Origin: Isoetes taiwanensis
Lineage: Eukaryota; Streptophyta; Lycopodiopsida; Isoetales; Isoetaceae
Reading direction: 5' to 3'
DNA: 64,000 bases
Assembly: GCA_021234155.1 (NCBI GenBank)
Contig: JAJEKV010000031.1
Coordinates: forward strand, 3,450,898 to 3,514,897
Every line of letters starts with the position of its first letter. The first letter of the stretch is position 1. The notes under the pieces were generated by a model. The model worked only from the letters and a program-made list of their open reading frames with translations, was not told where the DNA came from and searched no databases. Of this stretch, positions 10,972 to 23,329 are shown one piece after another. Position numbers and translations under genes: made by a program.

Positions 10972-13444
10972 TTTCGCCCGACGAGGAACTCGAATTCTCT
11001 CTCTTTTTCTTTGAATAAAATCGTATACTTACTGAATAAGCACTGTGTGTGCGTATTTACCTAAAGGTGTTATTTGTTGTAATTTTCCATTATTGAACTC
11101 CCATTAATATTTTTCTACGCTTATTTTGATGGACTAGGAGTTCGACTAGGTGGCATATTCTTGAAAACTAGGAGTTCGACTAGGTGGCATATTCTTGAAA
11201 TACACAACGGAAGGACAATTAGCGCCTAGGTTATCGGGACTATAGTGGGAACTGGTAAAAGGGGAGCAAGGCATTGAGTTGAAAAGTAGCTTGGTGTTGA
11301 GAAAATTTAGAGAAGTTGAAAGCTAGTAATTTTTCCTAGATCTTAAGTCGATAGAACTGCGACTTCTTTGTTTCTATCGAAGGAATGTGTAAAAGAAATG
11401 AAGACAACGAGAATGATTTAGGACTTAAAATTTGGTGGCACAATGCATCATTTTGTAGAAAATGTAGAAAGTTGTAGGTCCATCTAACTGTTACCTTCTT
11501 ACTTCTAATAAAGGAATCTGTAAAAGGAAAGAAGACAATAGGGTCGTGTTTTTGGGTTGGCATGCATTTAGTGGTGCAATGTGTCAGCGTCTATACTGCA
11601 AAATGGAATAGGGTACCTCCATTTCGCACTATCGGTTCTCCAGTTCCATTCTTGGATTCTTAAGTCGCAGAGAAGTTCCTCAAGCAAAAGTAGATCTGAA
11701 CAAACACAGGAAGCCAGTTTGAGCAAGCACAAATCTGTGCAAATGCAGGAAACGTAGATCCAAGCAAACGTAGAAAGCCAGTTGGAGCAAAGATGTATAT
11801 TTCGAGTAAGATCTCACTCTTCTTCAGCAGTTCTTTAGCAAATACCAACTCAAAATCTATAGAAATAGCGACAGGAATTTATAGAAATCCAAAACCGAGC
11901 TAAAATCGCCCTCCTATTTCTATTTTGTAGGGAATTGGTGTTTGGTCCACCATTCCTCCACTCCAAAAGACCCGCTCTCGACTATCGCTAGTCGCAGAGA
12001 CACCATTCCCCTATACAATGCACCAATTTTTGCGCATTCCGACTGGTTTTGTTAAGTCCTAACTACTAAGTCCTTTATGCCTAATGTTTATGATTCCACA
12101 TTGTCTTTATCGAAATATTTGGTCACATCTTGCTAAACCGTCAATTAATGAAAAGCACATGGAAGTAATGCATGGGTTCTTCTCCTACTCAAATCAGATG
12201 GGCCCCTCCCCCACTACATAGTGCTATGAGCCCTCTGTCCCACGCCTGAGAGGTTGGTCTACACTGCACAAAGGGTCTCAAGTTCTATGGAAGAATGGCT
12301 AGATCGGAATGGAGAGGGAAACTAATGGTGGTTTGATTTATATAGTTTCTCATTAACACCTTCTTGCATATCGTTGGTATTGCACTTTAAGAAGCAACAA
12401 ATGGTAGGTGAATATCTAAAGTTTGTTGCACTTCGTTCGAACGAGTAAAGAAGATAAATTTGGCAGATTTTGCGACATCTAATTTAACCTTGATATGTTG
12501 AGTTTCACTTAGCGGAATCATAAGTTATAGTATGAATAAGTTGCTGATGCAACAGAGGGTTGCCCTCTAAGCTATTCTCCTGTCCAGCTATTTTTTAACT
12601 CAATATATGTTTATAATCAACAATGATTGTTTGGCCTTTAAACTATTCTCGTGTCCAGTTATTCTAACTAAAAATATGTTTATTATCAGCAAGGGCCTCC
12701 AGCCTTTCAGTTTCGTATGCTTTCAATTGTTCCATCTCCACTAACGGTACAACTCTGAAGAAACCTCTTATAAGTCTGAGGCTGATCGAACTTCTTCACA
12801 AGAGATCAAATATAGGAAAAACCACAGGTTAGACAAAACCCTATACAAAATAAGGAAAAACTGTGTCAATGGACTTTCTTTGCAAATTGCTCTTGCAAAC
12901 TAAGTAGGCAAGAAATAAAAACCCATCAATCTTTATAAGCAGGTTAATCTCCGGCATTGGTCGTTGCACAGTAAAGGAGTAAAAGGGTTCAAGTCTACCA
13001 CATGCGGTCCGCATTAATTTGGTTCCATTTCATAAAACCATCTAAACTACTCATTTCCCTATAGTGCTAACTGCAGTATGAATCACAGACAAAGCAAAAA
13101 CCAATAGTCAACTTAACATGGAACAAGCAATGCTCTTTCTTTTAATATATGGAGTCGTCCAAGGAAAAACTAAGAACAGAGCACAAGGCGGCACAAGGAA
13201 AGGAAAAACAAAAAGACATGCAATCTCAGAGTTCATTCTGAGGTGCCATTTTGGAAAGAAAATGCGCATTTAACATCTTTCTTTTTTCTACTATTTCTCG
13301 CCCTCTATTTGGCATGCCTCCCTTCCAAAACATTCATCTATACCATTGATACCGTATATTCATATCATATTCCTGAAACACCACAAGCTCGCCTAGGGTT
13401 TGCCCTTCGGACAATCCAAAAAGCTTATTTCAATGAATTGAAAA
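10972..13444. repeat. Duplicated non-coding segment with nested short duplication
   Basis: No gene is seen. This matches copy B (30177-34503) apart from insertions there. At 11143-11180 and 11162-11205 the phrase ACTAGGAGTTCGACTAGG plus GTGGCATATTCTTGAAA occurs twice in tandem; copy B has it once. The single TGAACTCCCATT at 11094-11105 is the empty site for the 904-bp insertion of copy B. Confidence 0.7.
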
Positions 13445-14274
13445 CCATCATCCAATTAAATTGGGATTATGTCAACTCCAAAATCGCGCCAACCTATTGT
13501 CATTTCGTAATGAAGAATTGGTTTTTTACCTAGTTATTTGTAATCATGAAATCTCATTTATGTTGCATTTTTGTAGGGTAATTTTTATTTCACTTCAGAT
13601 ATTATAGAAAAAAGACACAAACTTCCTAGAATTAATAACGTTGTATCGTAGGGTGATAGGCCAAAAATATATCAATGTAACAAGTAAATTTAGGAAAATA
13701 TACAGCAACAGAAATATGTCAAATCCAAAACCAATAATGTCAATAATGGAGGTTTTGATAGTAAATACAAATTTTTACTTCACCAAAAATACACTAAAAA
13801 ACTTAGTTTAATTTGGGGAACATTTAATCAAAGGTGGTCTTGTTTTTCACCTCATGACCACACGATCTTTGGGGTATAACCATCTTCAAATTTTCAGCCA
13901 TTGCGATGAATTATAGATGCCGACGCACCAAGGACGAGCTTGTTGCATCGAATTTCCATTACATCCAGTCGAAATTAGCTCTGAGTCTGGCTCCATTGAT
14001 AGGCCTTTAAAGCGGCCTAGGATGGACCAAACTAAGATTGACACTCAAAATTCCCCACTTTGTTTATAAGCATGAACAATAGGATGAGGGAAAAACTTGT
14101 TGAAAGTTGATGACTGCACAGCTTAGCCAATTGCTTAGATTTTCTAAGCTATCCTTAGAGTTTCCTTAGAAAAAGCCCTCGTGACTTATCTGATTTTGAT
14201 GATTCACGTACCTCTTGTTCAAACTTGTCATCAAGTTCCTCTAATTCTCTACATGATCCAAACAACTAAAACCT

Positions 14275-14605
14275 GGTTATGAAACAAAACAAATTATGCA
14301 AAACATGTATTAGTCAACATAATATTGCAAATAGAATCTGGTTATTAGTCAACATAATATTGCAAATAGAATCTGGTTATAGAACAAACAAATCACCCCA
14401 CGCGTGTATTAGCTAGCATAATATTGTAGATAGAACCTGGTTATAGAATAAACAATTCACGCCAAGCGTGTATTGGCTAACATAATTCAGGCCATGTGTG
14501 TATTAGACAATATAATATTCTAGAGGACATTTGGTTATATAGAACAAAACAAATCACGCCAAGCGTGTATTGGCCAGCATAATCATATTGTAGATATGAA
14601 CTTGG
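14275..14605. repeat. Degenerate tandem repeat inside the TIR element
   Basis: Four to five imperfect units of 60-90 bp share GGTTATAGAACAAA, ATCACGCCAAGCGTGTATT and AACATAATATTG. Two units at 14309-14375 are nearly identical. The CACGC..GCGTG inverted motif sits once per unit. Confidence 0.75.
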
Positions 14606-15219
14606 GAATGTTTCTATAGAAGACAGAAGAGAAAATCTAGTATTAAAAAAGGAAGGGGGGGAGGGGGATAATGGGAGTTCCAGGCAGAGAGTCTTGCCTT
14701 GCCACTGTGATGAAGGAGTAGCCATCATGAATCTTTCAGCTCTTTTGTTGCATCAATACATTGCAGGTTCATGTCATATGTAACAGCAAAAGCTGGCATG
14801 TTGTTTCCTTTTTCTAGCCAGCAGCAACATGTGTTCTCTCAACATATTATTCTTATGGAATACGGCCACGACGAAAACAAAAACTATGCGACTATCTGCA
14901 CAGCTCCTTAGGTTCCACGCTGCCAAGGATGTCGCCACTGCCGCATCTGATTTCTATGGCAGCAAATTACTCAAAAATAATTGCAAAGCATGTGCCAACA
15001 AATCACGCTTAGCGTGTTTTTTATTTCCTCTTAAGCATAAACACAAGCTTATATACATGAAATTTTATGCTACAGATTTGAAATTACCTTGAACTTCAAG
15101 TGTCGGAATCAGAACAGCAAATACAGGACAGCGAACCTAACATGGAGCAAACAATCAGATCATCATAGACATGACGGATTGCCAACAATGGAGTTGTCTA
15201 GGAGTCCATTTGCTCAGAC

Positions 15220-15295
15220 CCATTGGCTCAAACCAAAGCATTTGCAGACCCATTGGCTCAGAACACAAGCATTTGCACAGAACCATTTGCCACCA
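15220..15295. repeat. Two-unit tandem repeat
   Basis: ACCCATTGGCTCA followed by AAGCATTTGCA occurs twice, with a third partial ACCATTTGCC. It lies inside the TIR element and has no obvious coding meaning. Confidence 0.6.
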
Positions 15296-16292
15296 ATGCG
15301 CTCAAAGCTTTTGCACATGCCGGTTTGCATCATACCGATTTGCTAAAAGCTCAAACATTAGATGGATTTTCTCTGTAGACGAGCAGACGAGTATGCGTTC
15401 AAAGATGCCTACACTTGAAGGGCAACAGAACATCTATTATTTTTAAAATGGGCAGATTGGAAAGAGCTTACCTTTGCCGGATCAGATAGGCATAGAGATT
15501 AGAATGAAAGCCTTGAATCAGCAAAAGGGCCGATCTAGAAAAAAACCTCCAGAACAGAGATAAAACTGTATCTTTAATTTGCTACAGACTGGATAACGAA
15601 TTTGCTGCAGACTGGGGATGCTGTTCTGTTGTCTCCGTCCGATCAATCTTGCCACATGCGCATTCTAATGTTAGGAAAAATAAGAGTTTCTTACGGTGAT
15701 TGCTCTTACTTCCATTCCAGCGATTCAACGATCCATTTCGATGATTCAACAGGCTTTGCTTTCCATTCTGAAGGTTTTTCCCAGATTCAACCCCTTTTTA
15801 TCTGGATTCATGTCGCAGAACAACAACTAACACTGTTTTTATTGTATACGAAATGGCCGTCTGAAAATCTGGAATCAGCAACTGTGGCGCGTCTGCCCAC
15901 CCAACAATACGATTGATTACAAATCCAAGGAGCATTGTTGATGGCGAATCCAAGTATCAAATCTGCAAAATGAAAGGATGCAAGAGAACGCCATGGATCG
16001 AGCAAAAAGATACTAGAGAAAGCACAACAAGAAGCACAAAATGTGTTTTATAGGTTTGAATTTTATGCATTTTGGACACGTTTCATGAATTTGAATTGCG
16101 TGCACTTTTGAACCTTCAGGTGGCCGAATCTAAACGATAGCGCCCAAATACAGGGCAGAAAGACTTGAACCAGGGATTGACTTGAACGGTATGTAGAATC
16201 ACTCATTGGATCAGTTGAATCTAAATTTTTTTCCTTGGAATAAACTTGGTAGAGCAAAAGGGCTGGCGATGCAGAAATACAGAATAGGCAGG

Positions 16293-16405
16293 TGCCGTAA
16301 CATAAACCTGCTTCGAAGGACCTGCTTCGAACCTGCATCGGAACCTGCATCGAACTGCATCGAAGGACCTGCCGTAACATGAACCTGCTTCGAACCTGCA
16401 TCGGA
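16293..16405. repeat. Short repeat array (ACCTGCWTCGAA units)
   Basis: ACCTGCTTCGAA, ACCTGCATCGGA and GGACCTGCCGTAACAT recur in a mixed order over about 110 bp. This produces Arg/Cys/Phe-rich open frames on the minus strand that are artefacts of the repeat. Confidence 0.7.
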
Positions 16406-17714
16406 TGAATAGAAGGCCTATCTGATGCAAAATGAGGCATAACAATCCAAGTCCTTGTACATCGAATCATATTCTTGATCAACCCAAAACCCTTGATGCA
16501 GCCAATGACACTGCAGAAAGCATGCTAGGCAATGCCATGAAGAGAGCAGCTATATCAAGTGGGCACAAATAAATTTGTTTCTTTTCAGAAAATAGGAAGG
16601 GTTCTTGGCTGAGACAAAGCAAAGGGCTCCAATTCCATATCTTACGTAAGGTAAGATTTCTTTTGTTAATTTTATTCTTCAATAGCTTAATGCATGCTTG
16701 GTGCTGAAGTTGTGCTGCTTACTAAGGCGGTGACATTGCAATCGCATGGCTTCTCTTCTTGATTTTTTTAAAGAATCTCTCTAATTTCTTTAAGCTTCTT
16801 CTGCCTAGGAGTTTTAGCCACTTTAGTTGAGCCATAAAAGCCACGCCAAGCGCGTACTATTTGTTTCCTATTTTTTAGCTTATTTTATGGTAACAAACTA
16901 GTGTTTGTTTGGACTTGTTTTCTTGGAGATGTCGTGGCCTGATCATAGCCATTGAAAATTCTAATACCCAAGAATCTAGACTGTTGAGATCGAAGGTAGA
17001 ATAAACTAAATAACTTTGTTAATGTCTTATCCACCTTATCTAAGCTATTGTACCAAAAAGCACGTTCAAAATTTCTAAAGCATTTTTGGGATAACATCTA
17101 TTCTTCTATCTATCTTTCTTAATAAGTCCTGTGCAGCTTTTTCCTTTTATCTTATGTAGAAAATGTTAGTGCTATCTTTATTAAGACTTCTTGCATTTTA
17201 AAATCAATGTAGTAGCGTGATTTAGTTGGGTGGGAAATCTTATATATCCACTTGTTGTGAGTCTCTCTTACATGGATTTTGAATGACTAATATTCATTCT
17301 TTGAATATTGTAGCTCTGAGTTAAGAAGATATGCTAAGAAAGTTTTTACTTTGGACAACTGGAGAAAGCTGAAGAAAGTGCATCTATTGGGTGGATTAAT
17401 TTAACTTAGGATGAAGGCTCTTGGGTTAGAAGTCTTAGGAGCAAAATTATAATTTTAAGGTGTATATTTTCTAAAAGTTGTGTCTATATTGTTCTTGCAA
17501 AATAAGAAAATAATAGCAATGTGCGCATAAAGTTGTTTCCATCTTTAAACGATATCATGCTATATTGTAAAATATAGTCAATTCTCTAAGTAATACAATA
17601 TTACATTTTTGTACTTTCAGCATAAGATTTTTGAATTTGAATATGTTACTAAAAACCTGCAATATAAAATTCTTCCCAAAATTAAGACATAATCCCAATT
17701 TAATTGAATGATGG

Positions 17715-18677
17715 TTTGAAATTCTTTTGTCAAATAATAAAGGGTATCAAGTTCAGCATTGTACAAAACCTTAGTAATTCACAATGCAACTTCATAAACA
17801 TGTGTTGAACAGAGATTGGGGCCATGTGCAACACAGTCTTTGAATATGTTAAGCTTGGATGATATAGCTCTAAACATACTCCGAAGACATAGTGGTGGAA
17901 GCAATCCGAGGGCTTGGATAGGTCGAAAAGCATGCTACGTAATTTAGTTGTGCTTGTAGAAAGAAGGAAAAAATAAAAAAATATCGTACATAAATATACT
18001 GTTATAGGAGATTTGGATAAATGATTTAATGGATGGCATCTACTCAATATAGATACATTCGTAATGATGAGCTTTTAAACATGTCAAGCTTGGATGACAT
18101 AGCTCTAAACATACTCCTAAGACATATTGCTAGAAGCAATCCGAGGGCCTGGGTATATCCAAATGCATGCTACCATAATTTAGTTCTGCTTGTAGAAAGA
18201 AGGAAAAAATAAATGTATTGTATGTAATCGGTGCCATGTGGTAAAACATATTATCTATCTGTATAGAGAGATGGAAACAGGGCATGCGAGGAGCCCTGTT
18301 TCCATCTCAGGAATGTCAAGTAAATTGACATTACTGTAACATAAATGTAAGGTGTTAAAAATTCTAACTTATCTTCCAATGGTGTGCTGCCACGTATACT
18401 ACATTCTTTTAGGGAATGTTTGGCTCTATTGTTGGTATTTTGGTATTGTTGTCCTGTCCCCGTCTTGTCCCTATTCCCCAACCCCATTCTCATCCCATCC
18501 CATACCATACCATACCATACCATACCATACCATACCATACCATACCATACCATCTCATCGAATCAGTACAAGCTTCTAGAGGCAAGAATAGATAAGCAAA
18601 AGGATTAGAAAAAGTACAAGTAGTTGTACATCAAAAGCAGAAGAAATTGAACAGCCTTAAGGTAGAGTTGTATAGGG
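17715..18677. repeat. Duplicated AT-rich segment before the CATAC element
   Basis: This matches 34504-35478 of copy B. Inside each copy a roughly 230-bp unit is itself repeated: AAGCTTGGATGA and TAGCTCTAAACATACTCC occur at 17850-17880 and 18087-18117, and likewise at 34619-34650 and 34851-34880. No gene is seen. Confidence 0.7.
18501..18553. repeat. (CATAC)n microsatellite
   Basis: About ten CATAC units. They are bordered by CCCATCCC on the left and the shared sequence GTACAAGCTTCTAGAGGCAA on the right. Related copies lie at 35328-35365 (decayed) and 42757-42860 (inverted, expanded). Confidence 0.9.
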
Positions 18678-18755
18678 GAATGGCCTGGAGGGCCATTTTC
18701 TGGGCTTGGAAAAGGACCCGACGCCAAGCCCAGAAAATGGCCCTCCGTGCCATTC
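18678..18755. repeat. Long hairpin with 23-bp perfect stem
   Basis: The 23 bases at 18687-18709 pair perfectly with 18724-18746 across a 14-base loop. The outer GAATGGC/GCCATTC arms extend the stem with two mismatches between. The inverted relative at 42604-42640 has only the outer palindrome, so the inner stem was added in this copy. Confidence 0.85.
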
Positions 18756-20230
18756 GGCCAACGGAAATCCAGGGCTTCGTGGTCCGGCAGATGCAATCTC
18801 GAAGTTCTTGGTCGAAAGCATATTCTTCCGAGGCTGCCACCCTACAAAGATGCACTTCAGAGTCTTGCGAGGAGATCTACAACTATATTCGCAAAGGTCG
18901 TAGACAGGCAAGATTGCTAAATGAAAATGCTCTGTCGGGAAGAGGTCGCCATGGATACGATGTTAAACAAGGGGCTGACCGCAAGTTTACTGGCAACGAC
19001 CAGCTTGGGCGATCATCAAAGATATCCGGGATATCCAAGATATAGGGATATGTCAAGATATACTTGGATATGCCATAAACCCACATAAATGAGGGTTTGC
19101 CCCCTAGGGGCAACCCAAAATGGACCAAATTTTGGGAGGAAAATCAATAAGATAATAATAATAGGGCAAGGTGGAAAATAAAAAAGGTAGAAAATGAAAA
19201 GAAATGGAAAATAAAAAGGTGCACCACTTCATTTAAGAATAAAGTAATACAATGCTTCAAGGAACTTTCACATGGGGGAAGAGGTGTCTTACCTCTCTTC
19301 CCAGGGCCTGCCACTACCTTTTCTCCATGAAAATCCAAGAGGCTCAAAGAAGAACAAGTCCCGGCGAGGTATTTATAATTGTTTACATCAATCTCGGCCA
19401 TCCACTCGTCATGAACCTGGCCCTTCATTTTTACACCTCATCAATCTTCTCCATTTTGCCGCCTTCTTTCTTTAAAAACTTTTGTCTTCTTTAACAATAA
19501 GCACAATTTAATCAAGGTCTTTAAATTATAACAACAAATAAAAAGGGAGGGATCTGGACCCTTGGTCTTCCCCTACCCCCCAAAATCTTTAGTGTGCAAT
19601 TCTTCTATGTTGAACTGGATTTGGCAAAAATTCAGTCAACAACCTCCACCGCCCACAACGTAGGAAGACGCGGTTGTAGTGGCACATGCAGTGAAACGAC
19701 AGTCGAAGCTACAGTGTAAGAAGAGGGAACTGGAAAAAGAAGTTGAAGAAGAAACACTTGAAGATCCAATATCTACAGACATGCTAGTAGATCAGGACTG
19801 AACATGTGATAATGCTACTAAGGGATTAAGTTGCACAGATACATTTTTCCCTTTCCCGTCAGAGCCTGATCCATGAGCAATATTAGCAACTATAGTTGAA
19901 CCTTAATAGGCCGGCCTATGAGCATCCAAGAGACCCATCTGTGGCAAACCACCACAAAATCCTTATCAGCATTATGTATTGACATGTCTGGTTTACCTGT
20001 GGTGCATTTTGAAGGGCTACGACTGGATCTTGTCATCTCCACCAAAAGAGGCTGAAGTGATCAGACCCTAATCCACCTACAATTTGACAAATTTCTTGGG
20101 CAATATTGATACCACTGAAAAGCCCTCACCATGAAGCCCAAGCACACCTAAAAGTGACATTATTTGTAAGAGTTATGGCCAAAAGAATGTTGCAGCCAAA
20201 TCCTAGCACCAAAGAGGACTGGAATTCTCG
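18756..20230. other. Unassigned stretch
   Basis: Frames such as 18647-19045 (+) have no recognisable domain and run through the hairpin. Around 19020-19075 the word GGATAT recurs. At 19680-19790 a lysine/glutamate-rich frame (KKRELEKEVEEETLEDP) looks gag-like but is soon stopped. I make no gene call. Confidence 0.35.
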
Positions 20231-21225
20231 GACCTTTTTGTTTTTTGTTTTTGAAGAACTGTGTCATCAATATATTAAAAGAATGGTAATGTTACAAAGC
20301 AAGTGAGGAGGAAGGAGAACTGCCCCAAAGAGGCAGCGATACCTCGACACTCCACAACAAACTCACAGAAAAACTACAACTCTACTGCTGTACAAACCGA
20401 CTATCACCATCTACAACACCCAAGAAGTCCCGCCAAATGGCAAACTTCCGCTCTACTAATCCCGGGAACACCAGAAAGCTTTGAAATAGCTTGTACCTGA
20501 GTCGAGTAATCAGAGAGGCTGCAGGCTGCTGAATCCCCTGAAAGATCCACAACCGCCGCCGCTTCCAAATCAGCCACACCAACCAAGCCACGCACAGATG
20601 CAAGGCTTGCTGCCGCAAGAGCGGCCAAGCACTAGGATACACATGAAGCAGCAACTGCTGGCTAGTCAGTCTCACTTGAAACAGAGCCCTAACCCAATCC
20701 CAGGCAGCCTGCAAGTGAGGGCATAAAACCAGACAATGCTCCACAGTCTCACGATGAAGGCCACAACAAGGGCAGAGAGGGCTCACACCCGGCCTAAACT
20801 TACTCACAAGGGCATTCACCCTGATACAGCGGTGCACCACTTGCCACAGAAGCACCCTAACCTTCGGTGGGGGAAGTGAGCTCCATGTCCACGTCCAAAC
20901 CGAGCGCCATCGAGAACCCGGAAGCTGCAGAGACCACTTGCCTGAAGGGGGCAGTGTGTCATGAATAGCCAGCACTTGGTAGCAAGACCGCACAAAACAA
21001 GAAGACACAACATCCGGATGAACCTTCCTAACCTGCACCACCACATCATCCTGAGGGACTATAGGTATGTGGAGCCGAATACTCCCCGCCACTTGTTCCC
21101 AGATAGCCCGGTCATTGCCCCTCAGGCGAAAGCGAGCTCGAAAGAACTCCCACGAAGCTAGCTGACCACCCCAATACCAATCCTCCAAGGTGAGCACAGC
21201 AGCTCGCCTCCAACGGGCCTGCGTA

Positions 21226-21861
21226 TGGAAATATGAGTCAACTAGATGTTTAGAACTTAAAAGCAAACTTCACTTAACTTTTCACATAAAGCACTTAAAG
21301 CACTTAGTTGAATTAGGCATGAATTTCCACAAGAAATTCAAGGATGCAAGAGAGCCACAATATGGTCCCTAATCCCTTGCACTAAATAGTAATTCAACCT
21401 TCAGCTTAAAATCATAGTCATTAATACTTCAATCTACTGTAGCTATGAATCAACAATGAACTCTAATGACTTTAAAACTTCTTCAGTGCGTTCGATCTAC
21501 AGCCGGGGGGGGGTTCTTCAACATCAATGCATCCGATTATATATTGTGCTCTGTCGGTTTAGCTTAGATAGAAGTTCTATCTTTAGATCTCGGTGGTCTT
21601 GAGATATCCCACAGGCATTATGCATTAAATCCGGCACCTTCGAATTATCCCACAGACGTTAACCGTGAAATTGGCCCAAAACCATTGAACCATTAAATCA
21701 CTTGTAAAAATATTAAACTCCCTTGCAATATTATTTCGTGCTCCTAGTTTCTTCAAACCATCTTAACCACATTAGCTTAATATGTTCTTATACTGGCTTT
21801 GGCTGCAATCTCTGTGTTTAACTGCAAGTAGAAAGATTCACATGACCACTGATTTCTAACA
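21226..21861 (-). repeat. 3' LTR of the Copia element
   Basis: A 636-bp direct repeat of 26144-26778. Its minus-strand start TGTTAGAAATCAG follows the purine tract. A nine-G run at about 21505-21513 differs from the partner. Confidence 0.93.
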
Positions 21862-21870
21862 TTCCCCCTT
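21862..21870 (-). promoter_or_regulatory. Polypurine tract
   Basis: AAGGGGGAA on the minus strand directly abuts the 3' LTR. It is the expected primer for plus-strand DNA synthesis. Confidence 0.85.
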
Positions 21871-21879
21871 CATGTAATC

Positions 21880-23324
21880 TTTCATGTTATTGTATTGTAC
21901 TGCATCTCTTAACTCCTGAAATCTCCCAAGTGATAAAGCTTTTGTCAGCAGGTCTGCTAACTGATTGACTGTGCTAACATAAGTAAGATGTACCATATTT
22001 TTTTCTACCATCTCTCTAATGAAATGAACTTCCATCTCTATATTTTACATCTTTCATGCAGTACAGGATTTTTAGATATAGCTATACAACTTGTGCTGTC
22101 ACAAAATATGACTGTAGGTTCTGTTTGTTCTACTCCAAGTTCAGCAAGTAATCTTCTTTCCCAAACAACCTCTTTAGCCAATAAGGTTGCAGCATTGTAC
22201 TCTGCTTCTGCACTGGAGAGGGCTATGCAACTCTGCTTCTTGCATTTCCAGGCTATAGGTGCACCTCCCAATAGAATAACATACCCTGATGTTGATTTTC
22301 TCTGATCTAAGTCACCTGCCCAATCAGAATCACAATATGCCTTTAATTTTAAGTCATCAGAGTTGTACATAATACCAATATCTAGAGTTCCTTTAGGATA
22401 TCTCAAGATACGTTTGGCAGCTGTCCAATGTTCCAAACCAGGGTTATTGTTGTACCTACTCAGTATATTCACTCCAAAGGCTATATCTGGTCTTTTGCAA
22501 TTTGCTAAATAGGCCAAACATCCAATTAATGACCTATAAGGTTTGTTCTCCATTTGTCTTTTTTCCTTTTCTGTTTTTGGACACATATGAGCTGAGATTC
22601 TGTGCCCTGGTACTAATGGAGTCTGTGCTGCATTACAATCACTCATATTGAACTTTTTCAACATATTCATAATATGAGTTTGCTGGCTCAATGTCAACAT
22701 CTTACTTTTCCTATCCCTGTAAACCTCAATGCCAAGAAACCTCTTAAGTTCACCCAAATCTGTCATTTGGAACCGTTTGTTTAGCATTTGCTTGCAATGA
22801 GACAGAATGTCATTGTCATTTGCAATCATGATATTATCATCAACGTATAGAGCTATAATGCACCAGAATTTTCCATTATTGTACCTGTATAAGTTTCCAT
22901 CACATTTTAATTTTTCAAAGCCTTGCTCTAAGAGGTAATTATCCATGCATTTATACCACTCACGTGGTGCTTGCCTTAGTCCATAAAGAGCCCTGTTTAG
23001 TTTCAGATTTTCCTTCTTTTTCCTCAAACCACGGTGGGGCTTTAGATAGATTTCTTCCTCAAGTTTAGCATTAAAAATCACGGTGCTCACATCCATGTGA
23101 TGAATTTCTAAATCACATGAATTTGCAATGGCCAGCAACATTCTCAGACTATTAATTTTGACCAATGGTGAAAATGTTTCATCAAAATCTAAGCCTTTCT
23201 TTTGAGTGAATCCCTGTGCTACAAGCCTTGCTTTGAATTTTTTAGTTTTCCCATCAATGCCTGGCTTTATTCTAAAAACCCATTTACTGCCAACAACATT
23301 TTTAGCTAGTGGCTTATCAACCAC
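21880..23324 (-). pseudogene. Copia reverse transcriptase and RNase H
   Basis: An open frame of 428 codons (23324-22038) begins within WVFRIKPGIDGKTKKFKARLVAQGF and continues with the Copia core: HHMDVSTVIFNAKLEEEIY (normally a second acidic residue follows the first Asp), LYGLRQAPREWY, and the catalytic YVDD in IIALYVDDNIMIA. RNase H follows with AYCDSDWAGDLDQRKSTSGY, SSAEAEY and the third acidic block IFCDSTS. It stops early at LHERCKI because of a frame change. The usual ending (HFIREMVEKN, then LADLLTKALS) lies beyond in another frame down to about 21880. Enzyme roles are known for the family; inactivity is inferred from the shift. Confidence 0.9.
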
Positions 23325-23329
23325 AAGTT

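Larger units (their letters stand above)
13445..17714. mobile_element. 4.27-kb element with 29-bp terminal inverted repeats
   Basis: The left end 13445-13473 and the right end 17686-17714 are inverted copies with one mismatch (both begin CCATCAT and end GGGATTATGTC read inward). Copy B has an uninterrupted site at 34496-34510. Flanks are ATTGAAAA (13437-13444) and TTTGAAAT (17715-17722), an 8-bp target duplication with two changes that suggests a hAT-like element. A shorter duplication is possible if the ends are shifted by up to three bases. No transposase is recognisable inside, so it looks non-autonomous. The interior carries several repeat clusters and recurring CACGC..GCGTG palindromes, listed separately. 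Confidence 0.82.
5990..18690. repeat. Segmental duplication copy A
   Basis: This interval matches 27830-35478 in the same orientation. Shared in order are: the flank at 6000-6269, the block 8770-9750 upstream of the F-box gene end, the F-box gene, the block 11090-13444, and the block 17715-18670 ending in a CATAC microsatellite. By eye most shared stretches agree at over 90 percent. Copy A is longer because it holds a 2500-bp HUH element and a 4270-bp inverted-repeat element that copy B lacks. It also keeps about 300 bp near 11385-11700 that copy B has lost. Confidence 0.9.

Noticed and set aside
18647-19045. 132-codon plus-strand ORF
   Set aside because: It runs through both arms of the hairpin and shows no conserved domain; kept as unassigned DNA.
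20404-21161. Alternative frames over the LINE C-terminal region
   Set aside because: Only the 294-codon frame carries the zinc-binding domain; the others are antisense or shifted.
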